Assembly: GCA_021432635.1 (NCBI GenBank)
Contig: MU270049.1
Coordinates: 312,347-376,346, forward strand
Source: Thozetella sp. PMI_491
Taxonomy: Eukaryota; Ascomycota; Sordariomycetes; Chaetosphaeriales; Chaetosphaeriaceae
Reading direction: 5' to 3'
Length of the DNA stretch: 64,000 nucleotides
A model generated the notes under the pieces. It did no database searches, was not told the DNA's origin, and saw only the letters and a program-made list of their open reading frames with translations. A program made the position numbers and the translations under genes. Within the stretch, counting starts at the first letter, position 1, and each line of letters starts with the position of its first letter. This document shows positions 24,668 through 37,110 of this stretch, one piece after another.

Positions 24668-26083
24668 GGTTGCTAGGTTTGATGAGCCTTTGGGTTGGGG
24701 CTGGGAAGCTTTTGGTTTTGCAGTCCTGGTGGGTATTGAGGAGTTGCGATGGTGGCCGAGTGAGGGAGGAAAAGAGAAACGACTTGATGGAAGCGGGGTC
24801 TCTCGAGCCATTTATGTATCTGCCCGCCTTAGCCTCAGTAGCGAAGCAACCGTAGCAGGTGAATTAAAGTCCTTATCCGCTGTAAGCTGGATGTCCTGGC
24901 TGGCCGGCCCATAGGAGCTCTCTCCCTGGCACCACCTCACCACACCATCTCTTTTTCAAATCCCCATCCTCTGTTTTGCTCACACCACTAACCCCCCCGC
25001 CCCTGCTCCTCCCCCCCCAAAGTCCGGCTGTCAGGCGAGGGTGATACACGCGCTCCAGGCGGTGGTGTCTGGGTCGGAGGGAGGGGATCACCCAATCCCA
25101 CCGCATCCCGCGTCAGAATGCGGGCCAGGCCCTGGCCTATCACTTACCGAGTCAGGCGGACAGGTGAACAGGCGGACAGGCGGAGAGGTGGACGAAGACA
25201 AGCTGCCGGCCCTTCTCTGGACCCTCTTGCAGGAACGGCCAGTGAGACTGGAGGAACTAGACTGCCCGCGGTCCCCCCCCCCCCTTAACCCAGGACCGTT
25301 TCCCCCCTACGGGCGCCGGGCGGGGGGCCTTTGCGCTGTAGATAAGCGAAGTTCTGCGGCCGGTGAGTGGCCGTGTTCCGGCTGCGGCGAGCGCGCGACG
25401 CAGGGCCAGAGAGCCTAGAGATGTACGTGGGCCAGCGTGCGACGGCAGGAGGGGCGCGGGTGGACAGGTCGTGGAGCGTGAGGGGTCCCGCGCCGACGGG
25501 CTAGGGCCCATGGCGTGGAGCATAGCCCGAAGCTTGCCGCTGTGGGGTGGTTGGTTAGCAGACGCCGTTCTCTAACCAGGGGCGAGGCAAAGGCATAGGG
25601 AGGGGGAAAATGCGGGACGGTCTGAGAACCCAGGCGAGAAATGGGGATGGAAGCCCCTGGTGACAGGGCACGGCTTCACTAGCAAGCCCTGTTGCGGTGG
25701 CCTCGTGGCCTGTGACGTTGCTGGTAGCGTCGATCACTGCTTCCCTGCCGATGTTTTTGACCCCTATTGACTTTGGGGCGAAAAAGGGGGGGAGGGGGGC
25801 GGTGGTGTGGGATTGGGTAGTTAGTGGCCGTTTGGAGAATGGGAATTAGATTTAGACATCGTCGAAAACGCAGCCATGAATGAATCAAATGCACCTCTTT
25901 TGTGTCAAGGTTGTAACTTGTTTTACCTGCTGGGAACACAGGCAGAGCCCGATTGTGGGTAACCGCCGGAACGCCTCGCCTTTGCTTCGATCCCGCACCC
26001 CTTATACATTTTCTATATAAAACAAGAGAGGCTACAACCGAGAGGCGAGCCTTACGAGAATGTCTATCCATGCGTGCCGTGTT
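24668..26083. other. Upstream region of cysteine-rich peptide gene and 3' flank of transporter
   Basis: About 1.4 kb with C-rich runs near 24992-25018 and 25266-25285. No additional gene was recognised. The promoter of the cysteine-rich peptide should lie in the left part. Confidence 0.45.
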
Positions 26084-28050
26084 CTACATGCACTGGGCAC
26101 CCCCGCCTTCGCCTGTTTTGCACGTGTAGGTTAGCATCCGGTAGCATCGGGGGGGGGTTGAGAAAGAAGCAAATCGGGAATCGAGAGGGGTCCACCAAGG
26201 GCACCTGCCTTTAATCATCTTCCCCAACGCCTGAAGCATACTCATGGCCATGACGACACATCCGAACGCAACAATACCCCACGCCGCATATGTCTTCCAT
26301 GACCGCGTCGTCAACTTGATATAGCACAGCGGTGGTAGGATGTAGGCGATGGCCGCCGCGCTCGTGGCGCCCACGAGCTCAAACACAGCGCCCAGATCGC
26401 ACGTCAAGAGACTCAGCGTCATGGCGCCGATTACCACCGCCGTGGTGAAGACGAGATGCAGGTTCATGTTGAAGGGCTGGCCCGGGAAGTAGTAGTTGAG
26501 CATGACCTCGCGGCAGACAAATGCCTCGAGCGGCAGCGTGGTTAACATGTTGAGCCCGAAGCACAAGCGTGCCACATTGACCATGCTGTTGTCGCCTGGG
26601 AAGTTGTTGAGCACATTGCCTAGCGTCCGGTCGCCAAAGGTGAGAAAGCCTGCCAGTGCCATTAAGAGGCACGCTAGCATAGAGACTCCTGTCGAGTAGT
26701 GCGTGACCCTGGTGAAGCGGTCAATGGTCGGCGTCTTGAGGGAGCCGTAGATGAGGAGCGAGTTGTGGTGGCAGACAAAGGCTACCTCGCAGTCAGTTGC
26801 CGAACCCAAGCCAGCGGACGAAAGGGGGGAGTTGAGGTTGCGTATTTACCAAAGGAGATGACGCCGATGGCCTGGAAGATGCCATCATTGATGACCAGAA
26901 GGCGCCAGCTCGCCAGTGTGCCTCTGTCCTCACTAGGTACGAAGAATCCCTGGATGACGACTGTCAAGACGATGATGAGCATGCTGATGAGGGCCAACGT
27001 GCTCGCCTTGGCCAGTTTGGAGATGTCGCGGTACAGCGCTAGGGGGTAGCTGACGCACATGGTGAAGACCAGGATGACGATGCGCCGGTTCGACAGCAGG
27101 CCCAGCACGGGGATGTCGGCTAGCCCCGGCCACACGGCCACCAGCACGTGTGGGATCGAATCCCCGACGATGACGCCAAAGGCCACCATGCCGCCGAAGG
27201 CAAACGCCCACTGCGCCACCGAGATGGCGATTAGACCCGGCTTGCCGAAGCAGTGTTCGACGGTGCCTTGGAAGCTGTTGGCACCGCTGAGCTTGCTGTT
27301 GATGACGATGAGCCGGATGGTCCAGTCCACCAGCACCGTCAGGACTACCAGCAGCACCACGCCCGACAACAAACCCGCCTGTTTGAACGCATATGGCTGC
27401 CCGATGATGCCAGCTCCGATGATCGAGTTGGCCATGTTCATGAAGGCCGCCTTGAGCCCGCTCTTGGGCCGCACATGTTCCGCCGCTGCCCACGCATCGG
27501 GGTCGTCTTCGTCCAGGAAAGGGCTGTTGGCGAGCGCGACCGATGGCGCTTCGATGTCGGTCAGCAGCGGGAGCCGCTGCTGGCGCCGGGCACTGCCGCG
27601 GGTCAATGGGTCGGCGTCGTCAACGTCGAAGCTCGCGCGGTCGTCGTCGTAGGTGTCGTCGGTCGGGTCCGACGAGGACTCGTACGACTGCCGGTGGTGT
27701 GCATCGCCGTTGGCACTGCCGTTCACGATAGTCGGCCGTAGGTCGAAGCGCACGCGATTCGGTGTCCGGGGCGTCCGGGGCGTGCCGGGGCTTCCGGTGA
27801 TCTTGTCGAGAACACCGGGCGCTATCGCGGAGGCAGGCGGCGGGCGTGGTGCCGCGGCCCCTAGGACCTGCTGCTCGTTAACACCACCGGGATGTACAAT
27901 CAAGCCGTCCTCTTCTTGGCTTCCATAGCCATCGTCATCATCTGGCCCGGCAGCTAGCAGCCCGATATCTTCTTCATTCGCGGGGGCAGACGACGCAGTG
28001 CGGCTGCCGCCGGCGCGGTCCCGGGAGCTCTGCGATCTGGCCTTGGCCAT
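26084..28050 (-). CDS. Vacuolar amino-acid transporter (AVT/SLC38 family)
   Basis: Two exons (28050-26850 and 26781-26084) give 632 residues. The first 205 or so residues are cytosolic, Asp/Pro/Ser-rich and probably disordered. They are followed by a transporter core of about 11 membrane segments that starts with the family motif MANSIIGAGIIGQPYA. The junction across the 68-nt intron recreates ISFAFVCHHNSLLIYGSL, a conserved AVT segment. AVT proteins move neutral or other amino acids across the vacuolar membrane, usually by proton antiport or symport; the substrate cannot be told. The last 35 residues after GKMIKG look unlike a conserved tail, so a small additional 3' intron or an earlier end is possible. 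Confidence 0.9.
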
Positions 28051-29128
28051 GATGCTTAGGCGGGCCTCAGGGCATCTTCCCCCCTGTCAAAAGGTTTCCG
28101 GTGCGTCCAATTGAGTTTCGCGAGCAAGGTAGCTGTGCGGTGAGACAAGGCAGAGGGAGGTGTGCTGGCCCCGGTTTCTATACACGGATCTCGTCTTGAG
28201 CTCGAGGTTGGCGGACGTGGCTTTGTTGCAAGAGACGGCAAGCTCCAGTGTTGCCAGAAAGTTCGGGGTGGGACCGTTTCGTTTCCAGGTCCCCTGTCAT
28301 GTGATGCTGAGCGGCGAAACTACAGCGCCGTTTTTAGAGGCCGAACAGGGGGGGTGGGGGATGGGTGCTTCCCTTTCACACTAGGCTTACACTAGCACCG
28401 AACTTGGCAAGGCCCACCGCTATAGGCCCCCAAGGCCCCCGTGTACGTACAAAGGTGCGGTCCGCATCGAACTTTTTGAGTCGCAATTCTACGCATGCGG
28501 ACTGGATCTAGTCGCAATGCCTGGCATTCACACGGGCGAGAGGCAATTTGCTGAGATAGCCTTCAGACGACCCCGGCTCCCCCATTGGGTCCGTCGCATC
28601 CGCACCGCTCGGTTCGCACAGATCACCTATCTTCACGATCCAAGTGTTTGGGGGTTTCAGAGGGTCCTATTGGGTGAAGCACATCTTCAGCTTCCCCGAT
28701 CGAATCGTATAAGAGCCAGGCCGTAGATTACATGGTGGTACATATCCAGGACACGACCTCTCAGGACTGCCTTTTTTAAATCCCTGCTGCTGCCCGTATG
28801 GGCTACCCTCACTCTTCCTTTCCCTTGTTATTGCTCGTCCTCGGGTATCATTTCATGCATTCAAATCAACTTATCAGTCCTTAGTATTTGGGTAAGGCCC
28901 TTCAGAGGCCGAAGGGCACAGGTCGCGTGTCGAATATAGCATGGACATTCGCTATCATGCTAGGCCGTGTTTAGTGGTGGGAGGCATTGGCTGACTACAC
29001 GGGCAAGCCAGCCTACCCAGCTAGAGTCGTGGCTACGTGCTCGGGCGTTTAATGAGCTTTCTCCCAGAGCGGCCGCCTCCGGGAGCTCTCGAAACGCCAT
29101 ATTCACCTTGGAAGAACTGTCAGGTGAA
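28051..29128. other. Intergenic between protease 3' end and transporter 5' end
   Basis: About 1.1 kb containing the transporter promoter on the minus strand. No other gene was recognised. Confidence 0.45.
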
Positions 29129-30780
29129 TCAAGCAACCATGGCGATAATGGCAACCATGCAGACAATGGAGACAAAGTTTCTGCTCTCCAGCTGTTCGCC
29201 GTTGGATGATTGGTTTGGACCGACCGGCTTGCCAGTGGTCTCCGGCACCGCGGTCCCGCCTGCTGTTGCAGCCGTCTCGTGCCCACTGAGACCTGGTATG
29301 CCGGTGGTAGGAGAACTCGAGGCAGGGGAGGTGATGACGGTGGCGGGGACCGTCGTGGTCTTGCCATCTGTCGTGACGGTCTTCGCCGGCACGGTGGACA
29401 CGGCCGGGGAGGCCACGGTCGACGACACCGGGACGACCACCGGCTTCTTGGCAAATCCGATCCGTGACTGGTCGAAGTCGAAGACGGTGTAGACGTTCTT
29501 CAGGAAGATATCACCGAGCAGCCACGCATCCTGGACCACCTCGTGGCCGTAGATGTGGCTCGTGCAGATGCCGTTGCTGTCCGCTCCAGAGATCCAATCT
29601 TGAACGGCGATTTCGTACGCCACGCCCGAGAACGTCACAGTGATGGACTGCGTGGTCGTGCATGGTACCTGGTACTTGACCTGGTCTGAGGTGGTGGAGC
29701 CAGGAATAAGCTTGTGGAGAGCTGCCACGTCGGACGGGGGCCCGAAAGCAAACGAGGTCCCCGTGTCGATGAAAGTCTTGCGCGTCGGCAGGTCTGCCTT
29801 CTTCCCGTCAAAGCCCATGCCGTCCATGTTGATGGCCCAGTCTCCACCCTTGTCGGTCGTAGCCGTGTATGCGATCGAGCCGGTGTATTTGGCGGGATTG
29901 GTGGCGCCGAATGTCACCTCGCCCGTGTTGGGGCCGTCCGAGGTACGACTCAGAGAGAGAGCAAAGATGTTGGAGGCCAACGCCTTGGTATTCTTGAGGA
30001 TCTGGACAAAGTTGTCCGTGGCACCAGTAGTCGGGGACAGGCCCAAGATGCCGTCGAAGGGGAAGTTGTTAAAGTCGTCCGACGTTACATTGGCCAACCC
30101 AAACGACATGTTCACCTTCAGCCCGGCCGCCGACAGTGTATCCTTGACCAGAGTACCACTAACCGAGCCGGACCCGTAGTTGATCGAGAACGTCTTGGAA
30201 TCGGTCTGGAATGTCTTCGAGTCGGAGGGACCGAATGAATCGTGTTTGGAACAGGGGTCCGACTTGCACGTTGAGCCCATGACCCACGAGGTCCCGGCAC
30301 CCGAGTCGAGCAGCATGAGAAACGGCTTTTGCTCCGACCCGACGCCCACAGTTATGAAGTAGTACAGATCACTGCCCTCCTGGTTGACACCAGCGCTGTT
30401 CGGCACGGTGGGGGTGGAGGCCGTCAAGAATTGGTACTTGTTAGCCCGACGGTCGAGGTCGGATGTTCCAGATCCTCTCGAGGCATATTTGCGAGCCAGT
30501 CGAGCAGCAGATCGTGCAGCGCGAAGGTCTGGGTCATCGACATCCTAGAGCTGCGAGTTAGCGATTGGGGGCAAATACACGCGGCGAGAACTTCTTCTAC
30601 GCGTACCTTCACGACCCGTCCCGAGATAGGGAAGCTAATTCCTTGGCCAATTGTCGGCCCAGGCCCCTCGAGCGCCCTCTTGCTTCCGGGCGAGTCTGGC
30701 GAGTCGTCCGAGAATATGTAAAAGGCTTGGATCAAAGTTACCCATAGCGTCAGCTGCAACAGTACCCATGCTTGAAGCAT
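29129..30780 (-). CDS. Secreted, probably GPI-anchored aspartic protease (family A1)
   Basis: Two exons (30780-30607 and 30544-29129) in phase 0 give 529 residues. There is an N-terminal signal peptide (MLQAWVLLQLTLWVTLIQAF) and a propeptide of about 75 residues with basic sites (SDLDRRANKYQFL). The bilobal pepsin-like domain follows, with catalytic Asp138 in LLDSGAGTSWVMG and Asp318 in FIDTGTSFAFG, and the FDGILGL segment between them. After the domain comes a Ser/Thr/Pro-rich linker and a hydrophobic C-terminus (IVCMVAIIAMVA) preceded by small residues, which suggests a GPI anchor. It resembles the CtsD/yapsin-like group of fungal cell-surface proteases. The first active-site motif is DSG rather than the more common DTG, which is tolerated in this family. 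Confidence 0.92.
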
Positions 30781-33700
30781 ATTGGCTTGGCTCCTTCCTC
30801 CTCAGCTCTCTCCCCTCCGCAACCTTTCGATCTGGCCGGTTTGCGTACGGTATTCCAGAGCGAAGCTGTCGTTAAAGATTACAAGCGTGGGTTGTCGTGC
30901 GGGAAAAGCGGAGAAGCTGGGCAGCTCGGGAGCTGGTGGATCTTCCCGGGATTCCCGACTGTATACTCAAGTTGAACTTGAACGACGGGTCGGACACGGT
31001 CTGGACGCTTCTCTGAAGCCGTTGACCGTAGTGCCGAGTGGATTAGGTGATTAAGTATTAGATAGTGGACCGCATTGGCGGTAGTGACGCAGTCTCGATG
31101 CCCCCGGAGGGAAAAAAAAATACAGTGTAGGAAATTTGGCGAGCAGGAAAGCCAGTCTCAACCAGGCCGAGATGCTGAAAGCAGTTAGGTATTATACACG
31201 GGACCGCGTGCCGTGGAATGCTGATGATGCCCCCCGAAAGAGTCCAAGAGGTGCAGAGTCCAAGACAAAAACGTCAACAAGCGAGAAGTAGGCGCGAGAC
31301 AATGAAACCACGTCCGGTTCGAGGTCAGAAAGCGAGGCCTCGGGTCATGGGGCAAGAGACGATGCCCTATAGGAAGGGGGGATGTAGAAAATAGGAGACA
31401 GAGAGGGCCTGGTAAGAGAGAGGGAGAGATATGCAGAGGCCAAGCAAAGAGGTGGGAGGTGTGATAAGAAGAGCCGAAAAGAGTGGCGGGATGCCAAGGG
31501 TGCAAGAGAAGAGGAGACCAGAAAGAGCCCACTCAAATTATTGGGTAAACCTTCGTGGTTCAACACCTCTGATGCACACACGCACGCACGCACGCTCACA
31601 CCGCCTCTGCCGTTCTGCAATAGAGGGCAGCAGGAGTCAGGAGGAAGGGGAAATGCTACCACACATGCGGAGAAGGGGAGCAAAGCAACACCTCTACATA
31701 CGTAAAGGGGGCGGAGAGAGAGGGGGGATAGAAAAAGGGAGGAGAAGGCGTGGAGGAGGCAGGGGAGAATTGGCGATACCGACTCATATGTGGAGTCGAG
31801 GGGGGTGGTCGGGCTCCGACATTTCGGCCGCTGTTAGCGAGCGACGAGGCCCGTTTGGGGCAGGAATGACCAGCAAGCGCCTGCCCCCTGGGGAGGTGGG
31901 AGGTGGTACCGCGCTATCAGGGTGCCAGTGAACTCGTCAGAGAGATGCGCCCCCCCGGGTAGCTACTGCAGCTACTGCAGAGCATCCTGCCTCCCTAGCT
32001 TAGCTTGTCTACTCCAGTATCTGTGCTAGGTATGGACGGACTGGACCTGGACAGAGTGCAGAAGCCAGCCCGGGGGGAGCCAAGCTACTCTACTAAGGTA
32101 GAGTACCCCCCCCCCCTCCCCCAATCGCCCACCGCCCATGATAGCAAGCCGCCATCCAATTAGCGGCACTAATTGGGGATCCCCCCCTGGCCCTCCCCCG
32201 CCCGCCCCTGGTCGAATCGGGCCATCGGGGCCATCCAACTGCGCGAGAACAGACCTCTTTGGCCTTAACAGCAGGGCAACCAGGCCAGCCAGACAAAGCC
32301 AGGGCCAACAACTGACCCTCTCTCCCCAGAGGGATCTCCCTCCACCCCTGAGCCCTGAGGGGGGGCCATGTGAACTCGTGTCCGCTTTCGCTCCCACTAT
32401 CACTCTTACGCTCTCCTTTTATGATCCATACTACAGTAGCAGCAACCCCTCTTCTTCCGAGTGGCGCGCGGCACTCGACTCGGAATGTGGGAATTGCTGG
32501 CAATTGCTGGCACCGCCGGCCGAAACCAGGTTAATTTGAGACTGTCCAGCCCAGCAGAATGCTTGTCAAGTCCCACCAAGCTTTGAGCCAGACCAGACGC
32601 TGGCTGGCCTTGTTAAGATAGTGGGAGGTACGTACCGTGGAGAATCCCGGTCTTGCCGCCCGCCACCCCCCCCCCAGCCAAGTTTAAACTAAGGACCCAA
32701 GTGTGCAAAGGTACCCAGGAACGATCTGCTAATTTCTAGCAACCCCCCCGGGCCCTCGTTGCTGGCGCCTGCCGTGCTGATTGGCCGTCTGTTTCGGCCT
32801 CGTCTTTCGGTCGCCTGCCCTGGCCTGCCTGCCTTTGTGGGGGAAACAGATTACCCATCATATCGATACGGGATTACACAAAAAAAAAAAAGAGGAAGGA
32901 AAAGCTGGTACATGTTTAAGAGCCTGCCGGCTCTGTGATGCACCTCTACCACCTCTGCCACTCATGCTCACGACTCCCCTGAGTCAACGCCATTTCCTCT
33001 TCCTAGTCTCACCTGCTGGTCTCAGCCAGCCTCGACGCCTCGTCGAATGGTCGAAGAGGGTAGGAAACAATAATACGACTGGCTTACGGCTACGTGGTCG
33101 CACGAATCCCCTCGCGCCACCACTATTCGCTGGTTTTCCGGGAGCCCGATCTTTTCCCCTGAATCCAGTGTTCCCAGAGGGGAATGGGCTCTGCGGTAGA
33201 GGCAGGGCTGCTGGTAGCGCGCCAAGATGCCAGGGGCCAGGGGCCAGGGTCCCAGGCATGACAAAGATAACGCCCAAAAAACGCCCGCTCAGGGTCGAAA
33301 GCAGTATCAAGAAGCAGCGCCAAAGATAAACTTTTCAAAATGTGGAAAATAGCCAATGCATTTGCGGCAACGTAGAAGCGTCAGACGGGCCAAATCAAGA
33401 GGTGCTATCGCTGTTGTTTTCCGTACCGTACCGCAGGCCCTAGCGAGACGCCCAGGCATGGAAGCGAACCCGAAAGAGACCAAATCTTTGGCAGAGAGAT
33501 GCGTGCATAGTAATTAGCAGGCCCCCAAACCTGGCCGCCCACAAGTCCGTACATATACGTGCAGCAATTAGTTGCCCAGGCCTCGCGCAGGGGCGCGTCT
33601 AGACCAGTCCTGTACGTCAGAGCCCCGGGAGCGATATATTAAACGCCCTACGCCTACTCTACTTGAGCTGCAAAGCCCGGTCATGCTCCCCAAGTCGTCA

Positions 33701-35029
33701 TGATGAAGGGGATATCGGCTGAATCTGGTATCCTATTTGCCCGGGATTAGAAAGGCTCCCCCTCCCTCGAGCGGCTGCCAGTGTCGTAGGCAAGCAAAAC
33801 CTTTGGCGGTCGGCTGTCGATGGAGGGGACAGGGACAGGGACAGGGACCGGGACCGGGACAAACGAAGGGACTATTCCAATGTACAGTACGTATGTACAT
33901 TCGTAGGAGGCGAGGTGTCATGCTCACTTGCACACACTGGGAGCCACAGCCACCGTCGCTCAATTCGCGCATGCCATGTCATCTGTCGTGGGCTAGGTTG
34001 ATTGACCTCCCCCCCAGATCCGCTGGACGCTTGCGGTTCGTAGAGCGGGCCGACGTGGAAATTGGCCAGGAGGGCAGGCAACAGATAGAAGAGGGCCGAA
34101 TGCCATGCCAACCAGACCCTTTCTTTGCGAGGATCGATGATCGATGCAACCCTTCCAGAACCCGCCCCAGCTCCCCATACAGAATGTTGAAGATCACTAC
34201 CAGAGTGCTGCAAGTGTGGTGCAGCTAGCTGCTCCTTAGTGCCCCTTTCCAGAATTGCTTGCAGCTGCGGGCCGCCCAATCGGCGCTTTTGCTCCGAGAA
34301 CGACCCGGTCTGCAACCATCTGTGAAGCATTCAAGAGTTTGGAGGCCAACAACGACGTCTCTGCCAGTCCCTGAGGAGCATGGCTGCAGAGCAGGGTGCA
34401 TCGGTTCTTTCTGTCTGTAGTACCTGCAGGAGGATGATCATCATTGGTAATTGGCGCTGCATATCTCGTGGTCTAACCGTATGCCTCCTGTCCTGCTGCA
34501 GGTGCCAATGTATCCCCGAATAACTCTCGATCCGTTCTCTCCACATCAAAATCTCCATTAGCTCCCAGATCTCCAGGGCCGCAAATGAGTTCCTGGGAAA
34601 CCAGTCCGTGGCCCCTAATCCAGGTGAAAGGGATAGCCGGTGGCATCTCGTCAAAGACGTCACTCGAGTCAGGCCTTTGGTCCGTTCACAGGTCGCGTTC
34701 GGGGCCGGTCCTCGACGACTGCTCGATTAGCCGCCGCTAACCCCCGCTACCGGGTCGCTCGGGCAGCTTACTCCGTACCTTGATAGTGCTGGCTAGCCAG
34801 CAGCTCCCCGGGCGCAGTCCATCTTTTTCTCTTGTAGTGGTGGCGGCGCCACCCTGGGCCAGCCACTGCATGCCTGCCTCACGCTCTAACAACGGGCCCT
34901 AGTACAGTACACATCCGCTTCACCGTAGCGACCGGCCCGTCGAGTGGCCCAGAGGACCCGACCCTCCGTAAAGTGGTTGCAGCATTGGTGCGAGACACTA
35001 AAACATCTCGCCCGGGTCTGGGTCAAATC
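30781..35029. other. 4.2-kb region without a recognisable gene
   Basis: Upstream of the protease and downstream of the PTAR1-like gene. Open frames up to 182 codons are low-complexity and unconvincing. Visible items are the GGGACM hexamer repeat at 33826-33860, purine-rich tracts near 31.4-31.75 kb, several C-rich runs, and one perfect TCGG-N3-CCGA palindrome at 31808-31818. Confidence 0.4.
33826..33860. repeat. Hexanucleotide repeat GGGAC(A/C)
   Basis: Six consecutive GGGAC units separated by A, A, A, C and C. Intergenic. Confidence 0.95.
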
Positions 35030-36028
35030 TCAAGTCCCAGCGCGATATGTCTCGCACCACGCCAGCGCCGCCTCCAGCACCCTCACCTGGGACGGCTCCT
35101 TGACAGTCTCCAGGAGGGCTTGCCTGGCGCCGAGGAAGGCGACATACTCGGGCTCGCCCACTAGGTCGGACGAGACGAGCGTCCGGAGGAAGACCCAGAC
35201 GGACTCGTTAGCCCAGCGCAGGGTTGTGGCAAGGCGCAGGGTCTCGGTCAGCACGGCGGCGGCTTCTTGGTAGGACGGACCCCTGAGGTCCAAGAGGTAG
35301 TGTAAGAATGACCAGCCTGAAATGTCGGTGTAGTGCCGAAAGCACCAGGCCTTGACGGCGGGAAGGACCGTCCTGTCGAGTTCGTCGGAGCTCGTGCTCG
35401 GCAAGGTCGCCAGGAAGCGTGCGTGCAGCCAGGCGTAGTAGTTGCGCGGGTGTCTATCACCGGATACCATAACGACATTGGCCATATCTCCTGGCAGATC
35501 TACCGTCATCCCAAGCTTCAAGGAGAGTTCAAGAAGCCATCGCCGATGGCCCCATAGGGTTGGGGACTTGGTGTGACGGTGAAGACGGCTTGTCAAGAGA
35601 CTGTCTATCACTCGCCTTTCGGCATCTATCCGCGACCTCAGCTCGGAGACCTCTGAGGCATGTGCTAGGAGCAATCTCTTCCTGATATTGGCGGCAGTAA
35701 CAAACTCCGGGTCCATGAGCAAGATCACGGCCGTGGCGTCGGCCAAAGCGTCCTCTGGGGGTGGTGCGGTCCCATCGAGATGCCCCTTGAGCAGCTTCCT
35801 GGCAACGAGGAAGGCCTGGACGAGGCCAACTTTGGACACAGCGATCGCTGGACCGTCTCGGAGCAGACATGTACCTGGCTCGAGCTGGTGTCCCTTTGGC
35901 AGTATTTCGATCTCTAGCAGCTCGGAGGTTGGGGAGGTCCTTAGGGCGTCGCAGATGTCCCGGTACGCGGCGCTGGCATCCCCGGCAGCGAGTGAAGCCG
36001 CCGTGGCCTTGTCCAAGGCTCTCGACAT
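35030..36028 (-). CDS. PTAR1-like protein with prenyltransferase alpha-subunit repeats
   Basis: A single-exon protein of 332 residues starting MSRALDKATAAS. Repeats of the protein prenyltransferase alpha-subunit type are visible: LWGHRRWLLEL near residue 160, HPRNYYAWLHARFL near 194, SGWSFLHYLLDL near 240, and ESVWVFLRTLV near 280. The length and looser repeat spacing match PTAR1 (prenyltransferase alpha-subunit repeat-containing protein 1). PTAR1 is the alpha-like partner in geranylgeranyltransferase type III, which modifies the SNARE Ykt6; whether the fungal protein does so is inferred. The start faces get1 with 303 bp between them. Confidence 0.85.
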   Translation of the reverse strand: MSRALDKATAASLAAGDASAAYRDICDALRTSPTSELLEIEILPKGHQLEPGTCLLRDGPAIAVSKVGLVQAFLVARKLLKGHLDGTAPPPEDALADATAVILLMDPEFVTAANIRKRLLLAHASEVSELRSRIDAERRVIDSLLTSRLHRHTKSPTLWGHRRWLLELSLKLGMTVDLPGDMANVVMVSGDRHPRNYYAWLHARFLATLPSTSSDELDRTVLPAVKAWCFRHYTDISGWSFLHYLLDLRGPSYQEAAAVLTETLRLATTLRWANESVWVFLRTLVSSDLVGEPEYVAFLGARQALLETVKEPSQVRVLEAALAWCETYRAGT

Positions 36029-36331
36029 GGCTTAAATTCTTCGCTGCAGTTCGCCAAAGAAAGGAGAGAAGTCAGGCTTGGGGGAGGAGACTAGTCTCGC
36101 TCATCATCCGCTCACACCTTCAAGTGACTAGGCAAAGTGAACCAGAACGGTAGTTGAAGTGGGTCCAAACCCGAACCCTCGCGTGCCTCGCTGGCACCAG
36201 CCCCAGCTGTGGGGTAGGGCATCTGCCACAATTAGGTCATTGCTGGCAGCTTCGTCTCGTGGTCCCAAGTCCATATCCTTCTCCCCAACGACCGGCTGCT
36301 CCTAATCCGCCCACGCGCTCGTGCACCCGCC
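36029..36331. promoter_or_regulatory. Bidirectional promoter of PTAR1-like gene and get1
   Basis: 303 bp between two divergent ATG codons. It must contain both core promoters. No specific factor site was recognised. Confidence 0.6.
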
Positions 36332-37110
36332 ATGCCGTCCCTCCTCGTCGCCATATTTGCCGTCGAGCTCGCCGTGCAGCTGGTCAACAGCATCGGCGCG
36401 GCGACCATCAACAGCTTGGTGAGACAGGATCCCTTGTGCGTAGCGTGGCGAAGAGAAGGCCGTTACTGACCGATGTCTGGCTAGCTATGGCGTGCGCTCA
36501 CGTCGCTCCCGACATCTCTGTCCAAGGCGGCGGCCGAGCAGCGCGCGAAACAGGCCGAGTATCTCAAGGCTCGCCATGAACTCAACGGCACGAGCAGCCA
36601 GGACGAGTTCGCCAAGTGGGCCAAGCTAAGGCGCCAGCATGACAAGTTGCTGGATGAGCTAGAAAAGAAGAGTACGTTTGGCTTGCTCCTACATAGGATG
36701 TGGCTACAAAACAAGATGCTGACCAGGTCCCCCTCCCCTTATCAGAAACCGCGATCGATGGCACCCGAGCCCAGTTCGAGAAATACCTGACAACGGTGCG
36801 GCTTATCCTGACGCGGGGCCTGCAGTGGTTCCTGCCTTTCTGGTACTCGAGGGAGCCCATGTTTTGGCTGCCGTATGGCTGGTTTCCCTACTACGTCGAA
36901 TGGTTCGTCTCATTCCCCCGCGCGCCGTTGGGCAGCGTTAGCATCGTGGTGTGGCAGTGGGCTTGCACGGGCATCTTGCTGCTAGCCAGCGAGACCATCA
37001 CGGCCGCTCTCGGCCTCGTCCTTGCACAGCCGAAGCAGAAGCAGGCCGTGCCGGCCGGCTCGGAGAAGAAGGTTGCGGCCGCGCGCGAGGCAGAAGGCAA
37101 GAAGACATAG
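36332..37110 (+). CDS. get1: Get1, ER receptor subunit for tail-anchored protein insertion
   Basis: Three exons (36332-36418, 36485-36671, 36746-37110) give 212 residues. The layout is that of Get1/WRB: an N-terminal membrane segment ([20 protein letters not shown]), a cytosolic coiled coil ([20 protein letters not shown] through KLLDELEKK), then two membrane segments near the C-terminus (including the stretch around [14 protein letters not shown] and [16 protein letters not shown]). With Get2 it receives the Get3-tail-anchored protein complex at the ER. All introns have consensus ends and keep frame. The Lys/Ala-rich tail is cytosolic. Confidence 0.92.

Noticed and set aside
26084..26210. 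Extra 3' intron in the amino-acid transporter
   Set aside because: Possible donor and acceptor exist but the donor (GTGCCC) is poor; the unspliced tail was kept, with lower certainty.
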